A DNA stretch of 64,000 bases from Neolewinella lacunae (GTDB lineage Bacteria > Bacteroidota > Bacteroidia > Chitinophagales > Saprospiraceae), in contig NZ_JACSIT010000120.1 in NCBI RefSeq assembly GCF_014349155.1, positions 1 through 64,000 of the forward strand. The letters are read 5' to 3'. The notes below the pieces were generated by a model. It saw only the letters and a program-made list of their open reading frames with translations, was not told the DNA's origin and searched no databases. The stretch's first letter is position 1; each line of letters begins with the position of its first letter. Both the position numbers and the translations under genes were made by a program. This document shows positions 8,647 through 17,014 of this stretch, one piece after another.

Positions 8647-9706
8647 GCCATTCGCGGGCCTCTGCCTGGTGGTCGCCCTGGCCGCCTGCGGTAAAGACAG
8701 CGCTGAGGTAAGCACCCCGGCCAGCAGCGCCAGCAGCGTCATGCAGGCCGACTACGTCGTCGTGCAGCCCCAGCCCGTATCCAACGTCATCAACCTGACG
8801 GGTACTTTGCTGCCTTCAGAGTCCGCCATGTTGAGCGCCCAGAGTTCGGGGCTGGTCAAGGAAATCCTGTTCCGCGAAGGGCAGTACGTCAAAAAGGGCC
8901 AGGAGTTGCTGAAGCTCGACGACCGGCAGTGGGTGGTGCAACGGCAAAAGCTGGCCGCCCAGCTGGAAACCGCCGAAAAAGACCTGGAACGGCGGCAGGA
9001 ATTGCTGAAAATCAAAGGCATCAGCCAGGCGGAGGTGGACGCCGCGGAGCTGCTGGTGGCCACCATCCAGGCCGACCAGGCCGAGCTGGCGGTGCTGATC
9101 GACTTCGCCGTGGTGCGCGCGCCCTTCAGCGGGCGGATGGGCCTGCGCAACATCAGTCCGGGGGCCTACCTGGCCGCGGGCACTTCCTTCGCCCGCCTGG
9201 TGCAGACCGACCCGCTGAAACTGGAATTTAACGTGCCGGAGCGCTACGCCCACCAAATCCGCGTTGGCCAGGAGGTGCGCTTCAGCATTGCCGGGGAAGA
9301 CGATGTGTTTGCCGCCAAGGTGTACGCTACGGACCCCGCCGTGAGCGAATCCACGCGCTCGCTGCGGATCCGCGCCACGGTCACCAACCAGCGCGATGCC
9401 CTCGTGCCCGGCGCGTTTACCGAGATCAGCCTCACACTGGGGAACGTCCCCGACGCCCTGCTGGTGCCCACTGAAGCGGTGGTGCCGGTGCTGAACGACC
9501 AGATCGTCTACCGCATCAGCGGTGGCAAGATTGAAGAAGTGGTGGTGAAAACCGGCATTCGCCTGCCGCGGCTGATGGAAGTCGTTTCCGGGCTGGAGGC
9601 GGGTGACACTATAATGGTCTCGGGTCTGCTCCAGGCCAAAGACGGGGTCCCCGTGCGGGCGGGCCAGGAGATTATCGTCAACAAAACGGAGGTATCCAAG
9701 CCATGA
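8630..9706 (+). CDS. RND efflux periplasmic adaptor (membrane fusion protein), lipoprotein
   Basis: From a GTG at 8630 the product begins with a lipoprotein signal (FAGLCLVVALAAC, lipobox LAAC) and is about 358 residues long. The order is membrane-fusion typical. A barrel/lipoyl half (SGLVKEILFREGQYVKKGQELLKLD) leads into a helical hairpin (QLETAEKDLERRQELLKIKG), the second lipoyl half (VVRAPFSGRMGLRNISPGAYL) and beta-barrel/membrane-proximal domains. It links the inner-membrane pump to the outer-membrane channel. An ORF from 8537 exists, but its first 31 residues lie inside marR in another frame and lack a signal, so the GTG start is preferred. It overlaps the pump gene by ATGA. Confidence 0.9.
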   Translation: MKRTIKPFAGLCLVVALAACGKDSAEVSTPASSASSVMQADYVVVQPQPVSNVINLTGTLLPSESAMLSAQSSGLVKEILFREGQYVKKGQELLKLDDRQWVVQRQKLAAQLETAEKDLERRQELLKIKGISQAEVDAAELLVATIQADQAELAVLIDFAVVRAPFSGRMGLRNISPGAYLAAGTSFARLVQTDPLKLEFNVPERYAHQIRVGQEVRFSIAGEDDVFAAKVYATDPAVSESTRSLRIRATVTNQRDALVPGAFTEISLTLGNVPDALLVPTEAVVPVLNDQIVYRISGGKIEEVVVKTGIRLPRLMEVVSGLEAGDTIMVSGLLQAKDGVPVRAGQEIIVNKTEVSKP

Positions 9707-12700
9707 ACCTTTCCACCATCAGCATCCAGCGGCCAGTATTGGCTACGGTGTTCACCATCGTTATCGTGCTCTTCGGGGCCATTGGCTTCACTTACCTCGG
9801 CGTACGGGAATACCCCAGCGTGGACCCGCCCATCGTAACGGTGAGCACCAGCTACACGGGGTCAAGTGCCGACATCATCGAGTCGCAGATCACCGAGCCC
9901 CTGGAGGAGGCGATCAACAGCGTCAGCGGCATCAACACGGTGACGTCTACGAGTGCCGACGGGCGCAGCTCCATCCAGGTGGAATTTGACCTGGGCATTG
10001 ACATGGACAATGCCGCCAACGACATCCGCGACAAGGTGGCCCAGGCCGTGCGCAGTCTGCCACCCGACGCCGACCCGCCCTCGGTGCAGAAGAGCGACGC
10101 CGACGCGCAGACCATTTTTGCCCTGACGGTGCAGTCGGAAAAGCGCAGCCTGCTGGAGCTTTCCGACATTGGCCTCAACATGTTCAAGGAGCGCTTGCAG
10201 ACCATCAGCGGCGTGAGCAGCATCAATATCTGGGGAGACAAGCGCTACGCGATGCGCCTGGAGATTGACCCCGACCGCCTGGCGGCCTACGGGCTGACGC
10301 CGCTGGACGTGCGTAATGCCCTGCTGGCCCAGAACGTGGAGCTGCCCTCGGGCCGCATCGAGGGCTACCGGACGGAGCTGACCATCCGGACCTTCGGCCG
10401 CCTTTCCACCGAGGAAGATTTCAACAACCTCCTGATTGCCGACCGGGAGGGTACCCTCATCCGCCTCAAAGACATTGGCAAGGCGCGCCTGGGCCCGGAG
10501 AACGAACGCAGTCTGCTGCGCGGCAACGGCGGCATTCCCATGATCGGGATTGCCATCCAGCCCCAGCCCGGCTCGAACTACATTGAGATTGTCGATGAGG
10601 TCAAAGCCCGCATCGAGCAGATCAAAAAAGAATTGCCTGATGACCTCCGGCTGGGAGTTGCGCTCGACACCACGGTGAGTATCCGCAAGGCCATTGAAGA
10701 AGTACAGCAGACGGTATTCATCGCCTTCGGGCTGGTGGTGCTCGTCATCTTCTTCTTCCTGCGCAACTGGCGGACTACCCTGATCCCGATTGTGACGATC
10801 CCGATTTCATTGGTGGGTTCCTTTTTCGTGATGTACCTGGCGGGCTTTTCCATCAACATCCTCACCCTGCTGGGCATCGTACTGGCGACGGGTCTGGTGG
10901 TGGACGACGCCATCGTGGTGATGGAAAACATCTATTCCAAGATCGAAGAGGGGCAGGATCGCATCCAGGCGGCCTTTTCCGGTTCGCGGGAGATCTTCTT
11001 TGCCGTCATTTCCACTACGGTCACCCTGGTGGCGGTGTTCTTGCCGGTGATCTTTCTGGATGGCGTCACCGGGCGCCTGTTCCGGGAATTCGGGGTAGTG
11101 GTAGTGGGCAGTGTGGTCATTTCCTCCTTCATCAGCCTGAGCCTGACGCCAATGATGAGTTCGCGGATCCTGAAAAAGAGTACCCCCCGCAGGGGACTGG
11201 GCAACTGGGTTGGCAAGGGGCTGGAGCGCATGGGCCGGGGCTACGAGCGTTCGTTGCGGGGTTTTATGCGCCACCGCTGGCTTTCCTTCCTCGTCATTCT
11301 GGGTTCCGTTGCCCTGGTCTACGTGTTGGGCCGGCAATTGCCTTCGGAGTTGGCGCCGCTGGAAGACAAAGGACGGCTACGGATTTTCTCGACCGCGCCG
11401 GAGGGTACGTCCTACGAAATGATGGACGCCTACATTGCCGAGCTAGTGCAGCTGACCGACACCATCGCCGAAAAAGAATCGCTGCTTTCGGTTACTTCCC
11501 CCGGCTTCGGTTCTTCGAGCAGTGTGAACAGTGGCTTTGTGCGCCTGACGCTGAAACCCCTGGAGGACCGGGAGCGCAGCCAGGCGGATATTGCCACGAT
11601 GCTGACGGAGAAGCTTAAAAATTACAACTTCGCCCGCTCGCTGGTGATCCAGGAGCAGACCATCTCCGTGGGTCGGGGGGGCCGGGGCTTACCCGTACAG
11701 TTCGTTGTGCAGGCTCCGACGCTGGAGGACCTCAAAGCCATTGTGCCGGAGTTTCTGGCGCGGGCCAACGAGAGCGAAATCTTCTCGGCCGTTGACCTCG
11801 ACTTGAAATTCAACAAGCCCGAGTTGCAGATCTCCATTGACCGCAGCAAAGCGCGGGAGATGGGCGTGGAGGTGAGCGACATTGCCCAGACCCTGCAGTT
11901 GCTCTACAGCGGGCAGCGCTTTGGCTACTTCATCAAAGACGGCAAACAGTACTACGTCATTGGCGAAGCGCTGCGCACCTCGCGCGATGAGCCCTCGGAC
12001 ATCAGCGGCATCACCGTACGCAACAGTGCGGGAGAGCCCGTGCAGTTGGACAACCTGGTGACTACCCAGTTTGAGAGCAGTCCGCCCCAGCTCTACCGCT
12101 ACAACCGTTTTGCGGCGGCCACCTTTTCGGCGGGCCCCAAGGATGGCTACACCATTGGGCAGGGCATTGACGAGATGCGGGCGATTGCGGCCGAGGTGTT
12201 GGACGAACGGTATACGACCAGTCTGGCGGGCACCTCCAAGGAATTCAGTGAAAGCTCGGGCAGTTTGTTGTTCGCCTTCTTGCTGGCCCTGGGTCTGGTG
12301 TACCTCACGCTGGCGGCGCAGTTTGAGAGCTTCCGTGATCCGCTGACGATCATGCTCACCGTGCCGCTGGCCATTGGCGGGGCAATTCTGGCGCTCTGGT
12401 TGTTTGGCCACACCCTCAACATCTTCAGCCAGATCGGGATGATCGTTCTGGTGGGCATCGTTACGAAAAACGGCATTCTGATCGTGGAATTTGCCAACCA
12501 GCGCCGCGAGCAAGGCCTCAGCATCCGCGAGGCGGCAACGGACGCCGCCGCTAAGCGCTTCCGGCCGATCCTGATGACGAGTCTGGCCACCATCCTCGGG
12601 GCCATGCCCATCGCTTTGGCCCTCGGCGGAGGTTCTACGAGCCGCATTCCGATGGGGGTAGCCATTATTGGCGGACTGGTATTTTCGCTCATCCTGACCC

Positions 12701-12792
12701 TCTACGTCATTCCGGTGCTTTATACGCTCATCACCAGCAAGCGCGAGAAAAAACAAGTAGTGGAAGAAGTAAAAATGGAGGAATATGCTTAA
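9703..12792 (+). CDS. RND multidrug efflux permease (HAE-1, AcrB-like)
   Basis: The 1029-residue inner-membrane protein matches the AcrB family length. It has the twofold arrangement of one membrane helix, a large periplasmic loop and a helix bundle. TM4 carries the proton-relay acidic pair in GLVVDDAIVVMEN. The second half has GIVTKNGILIVEFANQ and the usual closing helices (GVAIIGGLVFSLILTLYVIPVLYTL). It exports amphiphilic compounds by proton antiport in a tripartite complex with the preceding adaptor and the following TolC-like channel. Overlaps of 4 and 8 bases with its neighbours indicate translational coupling. Substrate cannot be deduced. Confidence 0.95.
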   Translation: MNLSTISIQRPVLATVFTIVIVLFGAIGFTYLGVREYPSVDPPIVTVSTSYTGSSADIIESQITEPLEEAINSVSGINTVTSTSADGRSSIQVEFDLGIDMDNAANDIRDKVAQAVRSLPPDADPPSVQKSDADAQTIFALTVQSEKRSLLELSDIGLNMFKERLQTISGVSSINIWGDKRYAMRLEIDPDRLAAYGLTPLDVRNALLAQNVELPSGRIEGYRTELTIRTFGRLSTEEDFNNLLIADREGTLIRLKDIGKARLGPENERSLLRGNGGIPMIGIAIQPQPGSNYIEIVDEVKARIEQIKKELPDDLRLGVALDTTVSIRKAIEEVQQTVFIAFGLVVLVIFFFLRNWRTTLIPIVTIPISLVGSFFVMYLAGFSINILTLLGIVLATGLVVDDAIVVMENIYSKIEEGQDRIQAAFSGSREIFFAVISTTVTLVAVFLPVIFLDGVTGRLFREFGVVVVGSVVISSFISLSLTPMMSSRILKKSTPRRGLGNWVGKGLERMGRGYERSLRGFMRHRWLSFLVILGSVALVYVLGRQLPSELAPLEDKGRLRIFSTAPEGTSYEMMDAYIAELVQLTDTIAEKESLLSVTSPGFGSSSSVNSGFVRLTLKPLEDRERSQADIATMLTEKLKNYNFARSLVIQEQTISVGRGGRGLPVQFVVQAPTLEDLKAIVPEFLARANESEIFSAVDLDLKFNKPELQISIDRSKAREMGVEVSDIAQTLQLLYSGQRFGYFIKDGKQYYVIGEALRTSRDEPSDISGITVRNSAGEPVQLDNLVTTQFESSPPQLYRYNRFAAATFSAGPKDGYTIGQGIDEMRAIAAEVLDERYTTSLAGTSKEFSESSGSLLFAFLLALGLVYLTLAAQFESFRDPLTIMLTVPLAIGGAILALWLFGHTLNIFSQIGMIVLVGIVTKNGILIVEFANQRREQGLSIREAATDAAAKRFRPILMTSLATILGAMPIALALGGGSTSRIPMGVAIIGGLVFSLILTLYVIPVLYTLITSKREKKQVVEEVKMEEYA

Positions 12793-14122
12793 GCCAAGTC
12801 GCCCACAGCTGGGGCGCTATTATCTGTTATTGTCGCTGGCCCTGGCGCTCCTCTTCCCTACCCCATCGGCGGCGCAAACCGAAATGGGCCTGGAGGAACT
12901 CATCACGCTGGCGCTGGAGCAAAACTACCAGATCAAAATATTCCGCAACGCCGAGCGGGTGGCCGATAACGCCAATACGATTGGCAACGCGGGGATGCTC
13001 CCCACCGTCGTGCTCAACGCCGAGCAGCGCCGGGCGATCAACAATTCCCGACAACAGTTTTTTACGGGCGATTCTCAGCAAGCCAACAACGCCAGCCGGA
13101 ACTCTTCATCCATCGGAGTAGAAGCCAACTGGATCATCTTTGACGGCCTGGCCATGTTCGCCCGCCGGGAACGCCTGGAGCAGTTGGCGGTCCTCAGCCG
13201 GGCAGACACCCGCTTTTTGGTGGAACAGACGGTGGCGGATCTCGCCCAGGCTTACTACCAACTCCAGCGGGAAACGGAATTGTTGAAAGCCTTTCAGCAG
13301 TCGCTGGACGTCTCGCAGGAGCGTGTTCGCTTCGCCGAACAGACCCTCGCCATCGGGACGGGCAACGAACTTGATCTGCAACTGGCCCGGGTAGACCGCA
13401 ACACCGACAGCTCCCTGGTCGTAAACCAAAGCATCCTCATCGGCGAGGTGACGCTGGCCATCAACCGCCTGCTGAACCGGGACCTGACGGCGGAGATCAT
13501 TCCCACCGATAGCCTCCGCCTGAGCACCAACCTGCGCCTGCCGGAGTTACTGGAAAGTGCCCAAAGCAACAACGCCGGGGTAAAGCAACAGCGGCTGGCC
13601 GAAATGCTGGCCCAAACGGAAATCGACATCCTCAACGGTACGCGCTACCCCGAAGTGTCTCTGTTTGGGCGCTACGACTACGGCCGGCAGGTCAATGAAA
13701 TCGGCTTTTTGGCCTCCAGCCGCACCTTCGGGCCGGAGTACGGCATCCGCGTGCGCTTCAACCTTTTTGCGGGCAACCGCGACAAAATTGCCCGGGAAAA
13801 CGCCGTCATTCTGGCCGAAAGTGAGCAGTTGCGCACGAGCGACGTCCAGCTCCAGGTAGCGCAAGCCGTCCGCGCCGCCCACCTCCGCTGGAGCCGCTCC
13901 CTGGAATTGGCGAGGCTCGAGCAGGCCAGCCTGGAAGCGGCGCGGGCGGCACTGGAAATTGCCCAGCGGCAACTGGAACTCAGCGCCATCACCAGTCTGG
14001 ATTTCCGGATCATCCAACTCAACGCCCTTAACGCCGAGACCCGTTTTCTGGAAGCCCGGTTCACGGCCAAAAACCAGGAGATTGAGCTGCTGCGGCTGAG
14101 TGGAAAGGTGTTGGAGGGATAG
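12785..14122 (+). CDS. TolC-family outer-membrane efflux channel
   Basis: This 445-residue protein has a signal peptide (LLLSLALALLFPTPSAAQ) and two repeats of the OEP type: long helices such as ALEQNYQIKIFRNAERVADNANTIGNAG, and short outer-membrane strands (VGVEANWIIFDG, GIRVRFNLFAGN). It forms the trimeric exit duct of the tripartite pump encoded just upstream. The 8-base overlap with the pump gene makes it the last member of the marR operon. A REP-like hairpin follows its stop codon directly. Confidence 0.9.
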   Translation: MLKPSRPQLGRYYLLLSLALALLFPTPSAAQTEMGLEELITLALEQNYQIKIFRNAERVADNANTIGNAGMLPTVVLNAEQRRAINNSRQQFFTGDSQQANNASRNSSSIGVEANWIIFDGLAMFARRERLEQLAVLSRADTRFLVEQTVADLAQAYYQLQRETELLKAFQQSLDVSQERVRFAEQTLAIGTGNELDLQLARVDRNTDSSLVVNQSILIGEVTLAINRLLNRDLTAEIIPTDSLRLSTNLRLPELLESAQSNNAGVKQQRLAEMLAQTEIDILNGTRYPEVSLFGRYDYGRQVNEIGFLASSRTFGPEYGIRVRFNLFAGNRDKIARENAVILAESEQLRTSDVQLQVAQAVRAAHLRWSRSLELARLEQASLEAARAALEIAQRQLELSAITSLDFRIIQLNALNAETRFLEARFTAKNQEIELLRLSGKVLEG

Positions 14123-14159
14123 GGTTACGTATTTTGGATTACGGACGCTGCGCATGATA

Positions 14160-14196
14160 CCCCGGATTACGGATGCTGCGCATCCTCCATCCGGGG
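14160..14196. repeat. REP-like nested hairpin (CCCCGGAT...ATCCGGGG), copy 1
   Basis: CCCCGGAT-tac-GGATG-ctgcg-CATCC-tcc-ATCCGGGG is a 37-base nested inverted repeat directly downstream of the efflux operon. A nearly identical element ends the tandem array at 46932-46968, and both are followed by an ATTAA..GTTCGACCCCT segment. A second, smaller hairpin (GACCCC-TAC-CGGGGTC) follows at about 14208. It may terminate or stabilise the operon transcript. Confidence 0.7.
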
Positions 14197-14318
14197 CCAT
14201 TAACGTTCGACCCCTACCGGGGTCAGGAGGGGCTCGTGGGATACCCCTACCGGGGTCAGGAGAGGCGAGCCACGTAGAGACGCTTCGCCTTAGTGCCCCT
14301 TCGTGTCCTTACATCCTT

Positions 14319-14345
14319 AGTGGTGAAAAAAGGAACTGCGCAGCA
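14319..14345 (+). repeat. Dispersed 27-bp repeat, copy A
   Basis: AGTGGTGAAAAAAGGAACTG followed by CGCAGCA. An identical copy starts 41 bases downstream; related copies lie near 4244 and, inverted, near 40479. The unit contains the palindrome TGCGCA. Confidence 0.7.
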
Positions 14346-14359
14346 AATCCAAAAACAAC

Positions 14360-14386
14360 AGTGGTGAAAAAAGGAACTGCGCAGCA
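14360..14386 (+). repeat. Dispersed 27-bp repeat, copy B
   Basis: An exact copy of the unit at 14319-14345, separated from it by 14 bases. It ends 10 bases before the 3' end of the MscS gene. Confidence 0.7.
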
Positions 14387-14395
14387 GATCCACCA

Positions 14396-15268
14396 CTACG
14401 CCTTCGGGCTCTCCTTGGAGGCCACCACAAGGCGGCCGGCAATGTGGCTGAAGACCTGGCGGACGGTCTTGCGGCGGATTTGCCGTTGCAGCTCCTGGTC
14501 CAATCGCTTGAGGGTGTACTGAAACTTGAAGTCGATCGAGTCCTTCTTCATCTCCACAATTTTGAGGTTGAAGGAATGCGATTCGATGAATTCGCCGAAC
14601 ATGGTGAGGGATTCGATGAGTTCGTCTTCCAAGGTTTCGATGTTGCCGACGTTGTTGATGTTGATCTGAAAGTCGATACTCATCAGGCGGATGTCGCGCT
14701 TGGTGTAGTTGATGATTTCGTTGTTGTAGATCTTGCCGTTGGGGATGACTACGGAGTCGTCGTCGTCGTTCAGGATTTTGATTTTGAGCATCTGCAGCTC
14801 GGTAATCTTTCCTTTGTGTTCGCCGAGTTTTACGTAGTCGTTGATCTCGAAATCCTTGGAAAAACTGAAGTAGATGCCGACGACGAAATCGGAGATATAA
14901 TCTTTGGAAATGATGGCGATGGCCGCCGCGACGATGCTCAGGGAGGTGAGCAGCGAGTGGATGTCTACCCCGAAAAAGGCAAACAGGCTCACGATTAAGC
15001 CCATGCCGATCAACAGCTTGGCGATGTTATCGAGGCCGTACTGGAAGTTCGCCTTTTGGTTGGGGTTGAGGCGGTGCTGCCGGGCGTACCAGCGGCTGAA
15101 GGAGCGCCGCACGAAGTCCACCACGGCCACGAAAAAAATAAAACTGAAGACCGTCCTCACCTCAGTGTGATCGGCCAGGTAGTTGCTCACGGCTGCACTG
15201 TAATACTTGAGGTAGACCAGTAAGGCAATGAGCAATAGCTCCGCGAAGTAGAAGAGGTTTTTCAGCAT
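14396..15268 (-). CDS. MscS-family mechanosensitive ion channel
   Basis: From the ATG at 15268 the protein is 290 residues with about four membrane segments. It then has the MscS core: the pore helix region HSLLTSLSIVAAAIAIISKDYISDFVVGIYF and the beta domain EINDYVKLGEHKGKITELQMLKIKILNDDDDSVVIPNGKIYNNEIINY. This inner-membrane channel opens under membrane tension and releases solutes during osmotic downshock. A longer frame to 15328 adds an N-terminal extension without membrane features, so the internal start is preferred. It is convergent with the efflux operon, with repeats between the two. Confidence 0.88.
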   Translation of the reverse strand: MLKNLFYFAELLLIALLVYLKYYSAAVSNYLADHTEVRTVFSFIFFVAVVDFVRRSFSRWYARQHRLNPNQKANFQYGLDNIAKLLIGMGLIVSLFAFFGVDIHSLLTSLSIVAAAIAIISKDYISDFVVGIYFSFSKDFEINDYVKLGEHKGKITELQMLKIKILNDDDDSVVIPNGKIYNNEIINYTKRDIRLMSIDFQININNVGNIETLEDELIESLTMFGEFIESHSFNLKIVEMKKDSIDFKFQYTLKRLDQELQRQIRRKTVRQVFSHIAGRLVVASKESPKA

Positions 15269-15413
15269 GGTGCTAAGGACCCGCCCCGCAGGCAAGTCTG
15301 GTCTGGAAACGACAAAGTTACCGGCCATTGGGCAGACGGAAGTAGCGGTAAAGCATAATTTTTGCGGCGATTGCTGAAGTTTTGGTCATCTTCCGCTACC
15401 TTATCCCCTGCCC

Positions 15414-15431
15414 TGCACCTGCGTCCGCGCC
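15414..15431 (-). repeat. Dispersed 18-bp motif, copy 3
   Basis: TGCACCTGCGTCCGCGCC, in the gap between the divergent mscS and tagaturonate reductase genes. Confidence 0.85.
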
Positions 15432-15509
15432 CACAAAATGCCCCAGCGCGGGTAAGGGTTGGTGCGGGGCCAGGCGTTTTATAGTTGAACCACCCAAGCG
15501 CTGTTGCCG

Positions 15510-16982
15510 ATGCCCGCTTCCCCTACCCTTTCCGCCGCCACCCGCCCCCCCGAACGCATTTTGCAATTTGGCACCGGCGTCCTGCTGCGGGGCCTGTGCG
15601 ACTACGCCATCGACGCGGGCAACCGGCAGGGCCTGTACAACGGCAGCGTGGTGATGGTGAAATCTACGGCCAGCGGCAGCATCGACGCTTTTGTGCGGCA
15701 GGGAGGCCAATATACCCTGTGCATGCGCGGACAATCGGCCGGGCGGACGGTGGACGAAGCCGTACGCATTTCGGCCATCAGCCGCGTGGTGGAAGCCCAA
15801 AACGACTGGACTGCGCTGCTGGACCTGGCCGAAATCCCGGACCTGGAAATCGTTATTTCCAACACCACGGAACTGGGTTTGCGGCTGGACCCAGCGGATG
15901 ACCTCACTGCCTCGCCACCGGCCAGCTTCCCGGCAAAACTCCTGGCCCTCCTCCTCCGCCGCTACCAAAAATTCGGCAACGACGCCAGCAAAGGCTGGGT
16001 GATCCTGCCCACGGAATTGGTCCAGGACAACGGCGCGGTACTGCGGGAACTGGTGACGACTCTGGCCCAAAAATCCGACCTGCGGGCGGATTTCCTGGAT
16101 TGGCTGGACCAGGCCAACCACTTCTGCAATACCCTGGTAGACCGGATCGTCCCTGGCCAACCCACGGCGGAGGTCCAGGCCCAACTGACGCAGCGCCTGG
16201 GCTGCCAGGACGAGCTGCTCATCGTCTCCGAGCCCTATTTGCTCTGGGCCATTGCGGCCGACGAGCGGGTGGCCGCGCGGCTCGGCTTTGCCCGGGCGCT
16301 GCCGGGCGTGGTGGTCCAGCCCGACATTGAGGTATTCCGGACCCTGAAACTGTACCTGCTCAACGGGCTGCACACGGCGGCCTGCGCGCTGGCGCACCTG
16401 GCGGGGTTGGACACCGTTTATGTGGCTACCCAGGACCCTGAATTCCGGCGGCTGCTTGAGCAAATCCTTTTCGAAGAACTCCTTCCTGCCCTCCCCGATG
16501 GCGTGGACGAAAGTCAGGCCCGAACCTTTGCGGCGCAGGTACTGGACCGCTTCGGCAACCCCTTTCTGGCCCACCACTGGCTGGACATCAGCTTTCAGTA
16601 CACCACCAAATGGCTGCACCGCTGCCAGCCGCTGCTGGAAAATTATTCCGCCAAGTTCGGGCACTACCCGCCGGGGCTGCTGCTGGGGATGGCCGCTTTT
16701 TTTCGCTTCGCGCGGGCGGAGGGACAAAATGCAGCGGGTTTTTACGGCATCGCCAATGGCCGGCCCTATCCCTTGCGCGACGAGCTGGCCGCCATCTGGC
16801 GGGCGCATTGGGCGTTGCCTACGGTGGCGGAAACGGTAAAGGCTGCCCTGAAGGATACGCAATTGTGGCAGGGAAGGACATTGGACTTGCCGGGGTTGGC
16901 GGAGGCGCTGGTGGCGCTGGTGGAAAACCTCAGCCAGCACGACCTCGCACTCGAAAACATTGAAATTCCTTACCAATTTTAA
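15510..16982 (+). CDS. uxaB: Tagaturonate reductase (altronate oxidoreductase), mannitol dehydrogenase family
   Basis: The enzyme interconverts tagaturonate and altronate with NAD(H) in cytoplasmic galacturonate breakdown. It is 490 residues from the ATG at 15510; a TTG two codons earlier is also open. The N-terminal nucleotide fold carries ILQFGTGVLLRGL (about 17-29). The family motifs PTELVQDNG and ANHFCNTLVDRIVPG follow. The C-terminal helical domain holds the catalytic Lys region (DIEVFRTLKLYLLNGLHT). The gene next door, a GH28 pectin-type hydrolase, supports a uronate role. The exact substrate within the mannitol dehydrogenase family is inferred. Confidence 0.82.
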   Translation: MPASPTLSAATRPPERILQFGTGVLLRGLCDYAIDAGNRQGLYNGSVVMVKSTASGSIDAFVRQGGQYTLCMRGQSAGRTVDEAVRISAISRVVEAQNDWTALLDLAEIPDLEIVISNTTELGLRLDPADDLTASPPASFPAKLLALLLRRYQKFGNDASKGWVILPTELVQDNGAVLRELVTTLAQKSDLRADFLDWLDQANHFCNTLVDRIVPGQPTAEVQAQLTQRLGCQDELLIVSEPYLLWAIAADERVAARLGFARALPGVVVQPDIEVFRTLKLYLLNGLHTAACALAHLAGLDTVYVATQDPEFRRLLEQILFEELLPALPDGVDESQARTFAAQVLDRFGNPFLAHHWLDISFQYTTKWLHRCQPLLENYSAKFGHYPPGLLLGMAAFFRFARAEGQNAAGFYGIANGRPYPLRDELAAIWRAHWALPTVAETVKAALKDTQLWQGRTLDLPGLAEALVALVENLSQHDLALENIEIPYQF

Positions 16983-16996
16983 GGGCTTATCACAGG

Positions 16997-17014
16997 GGCG
17001 CGGCCGCAGGTGCA
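16997..17014 (+). repeat. Dispersed 18-bp motif, copy 4
   Basis: GGCGCGGCCGCAGGTGCA abuts the annotated start codon of the GH28 gene. The motif plus its following ATGGAA resembles copy 1 at 7905, so the GH28 start codon may be part of the repeat. Confidence 0.85.
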
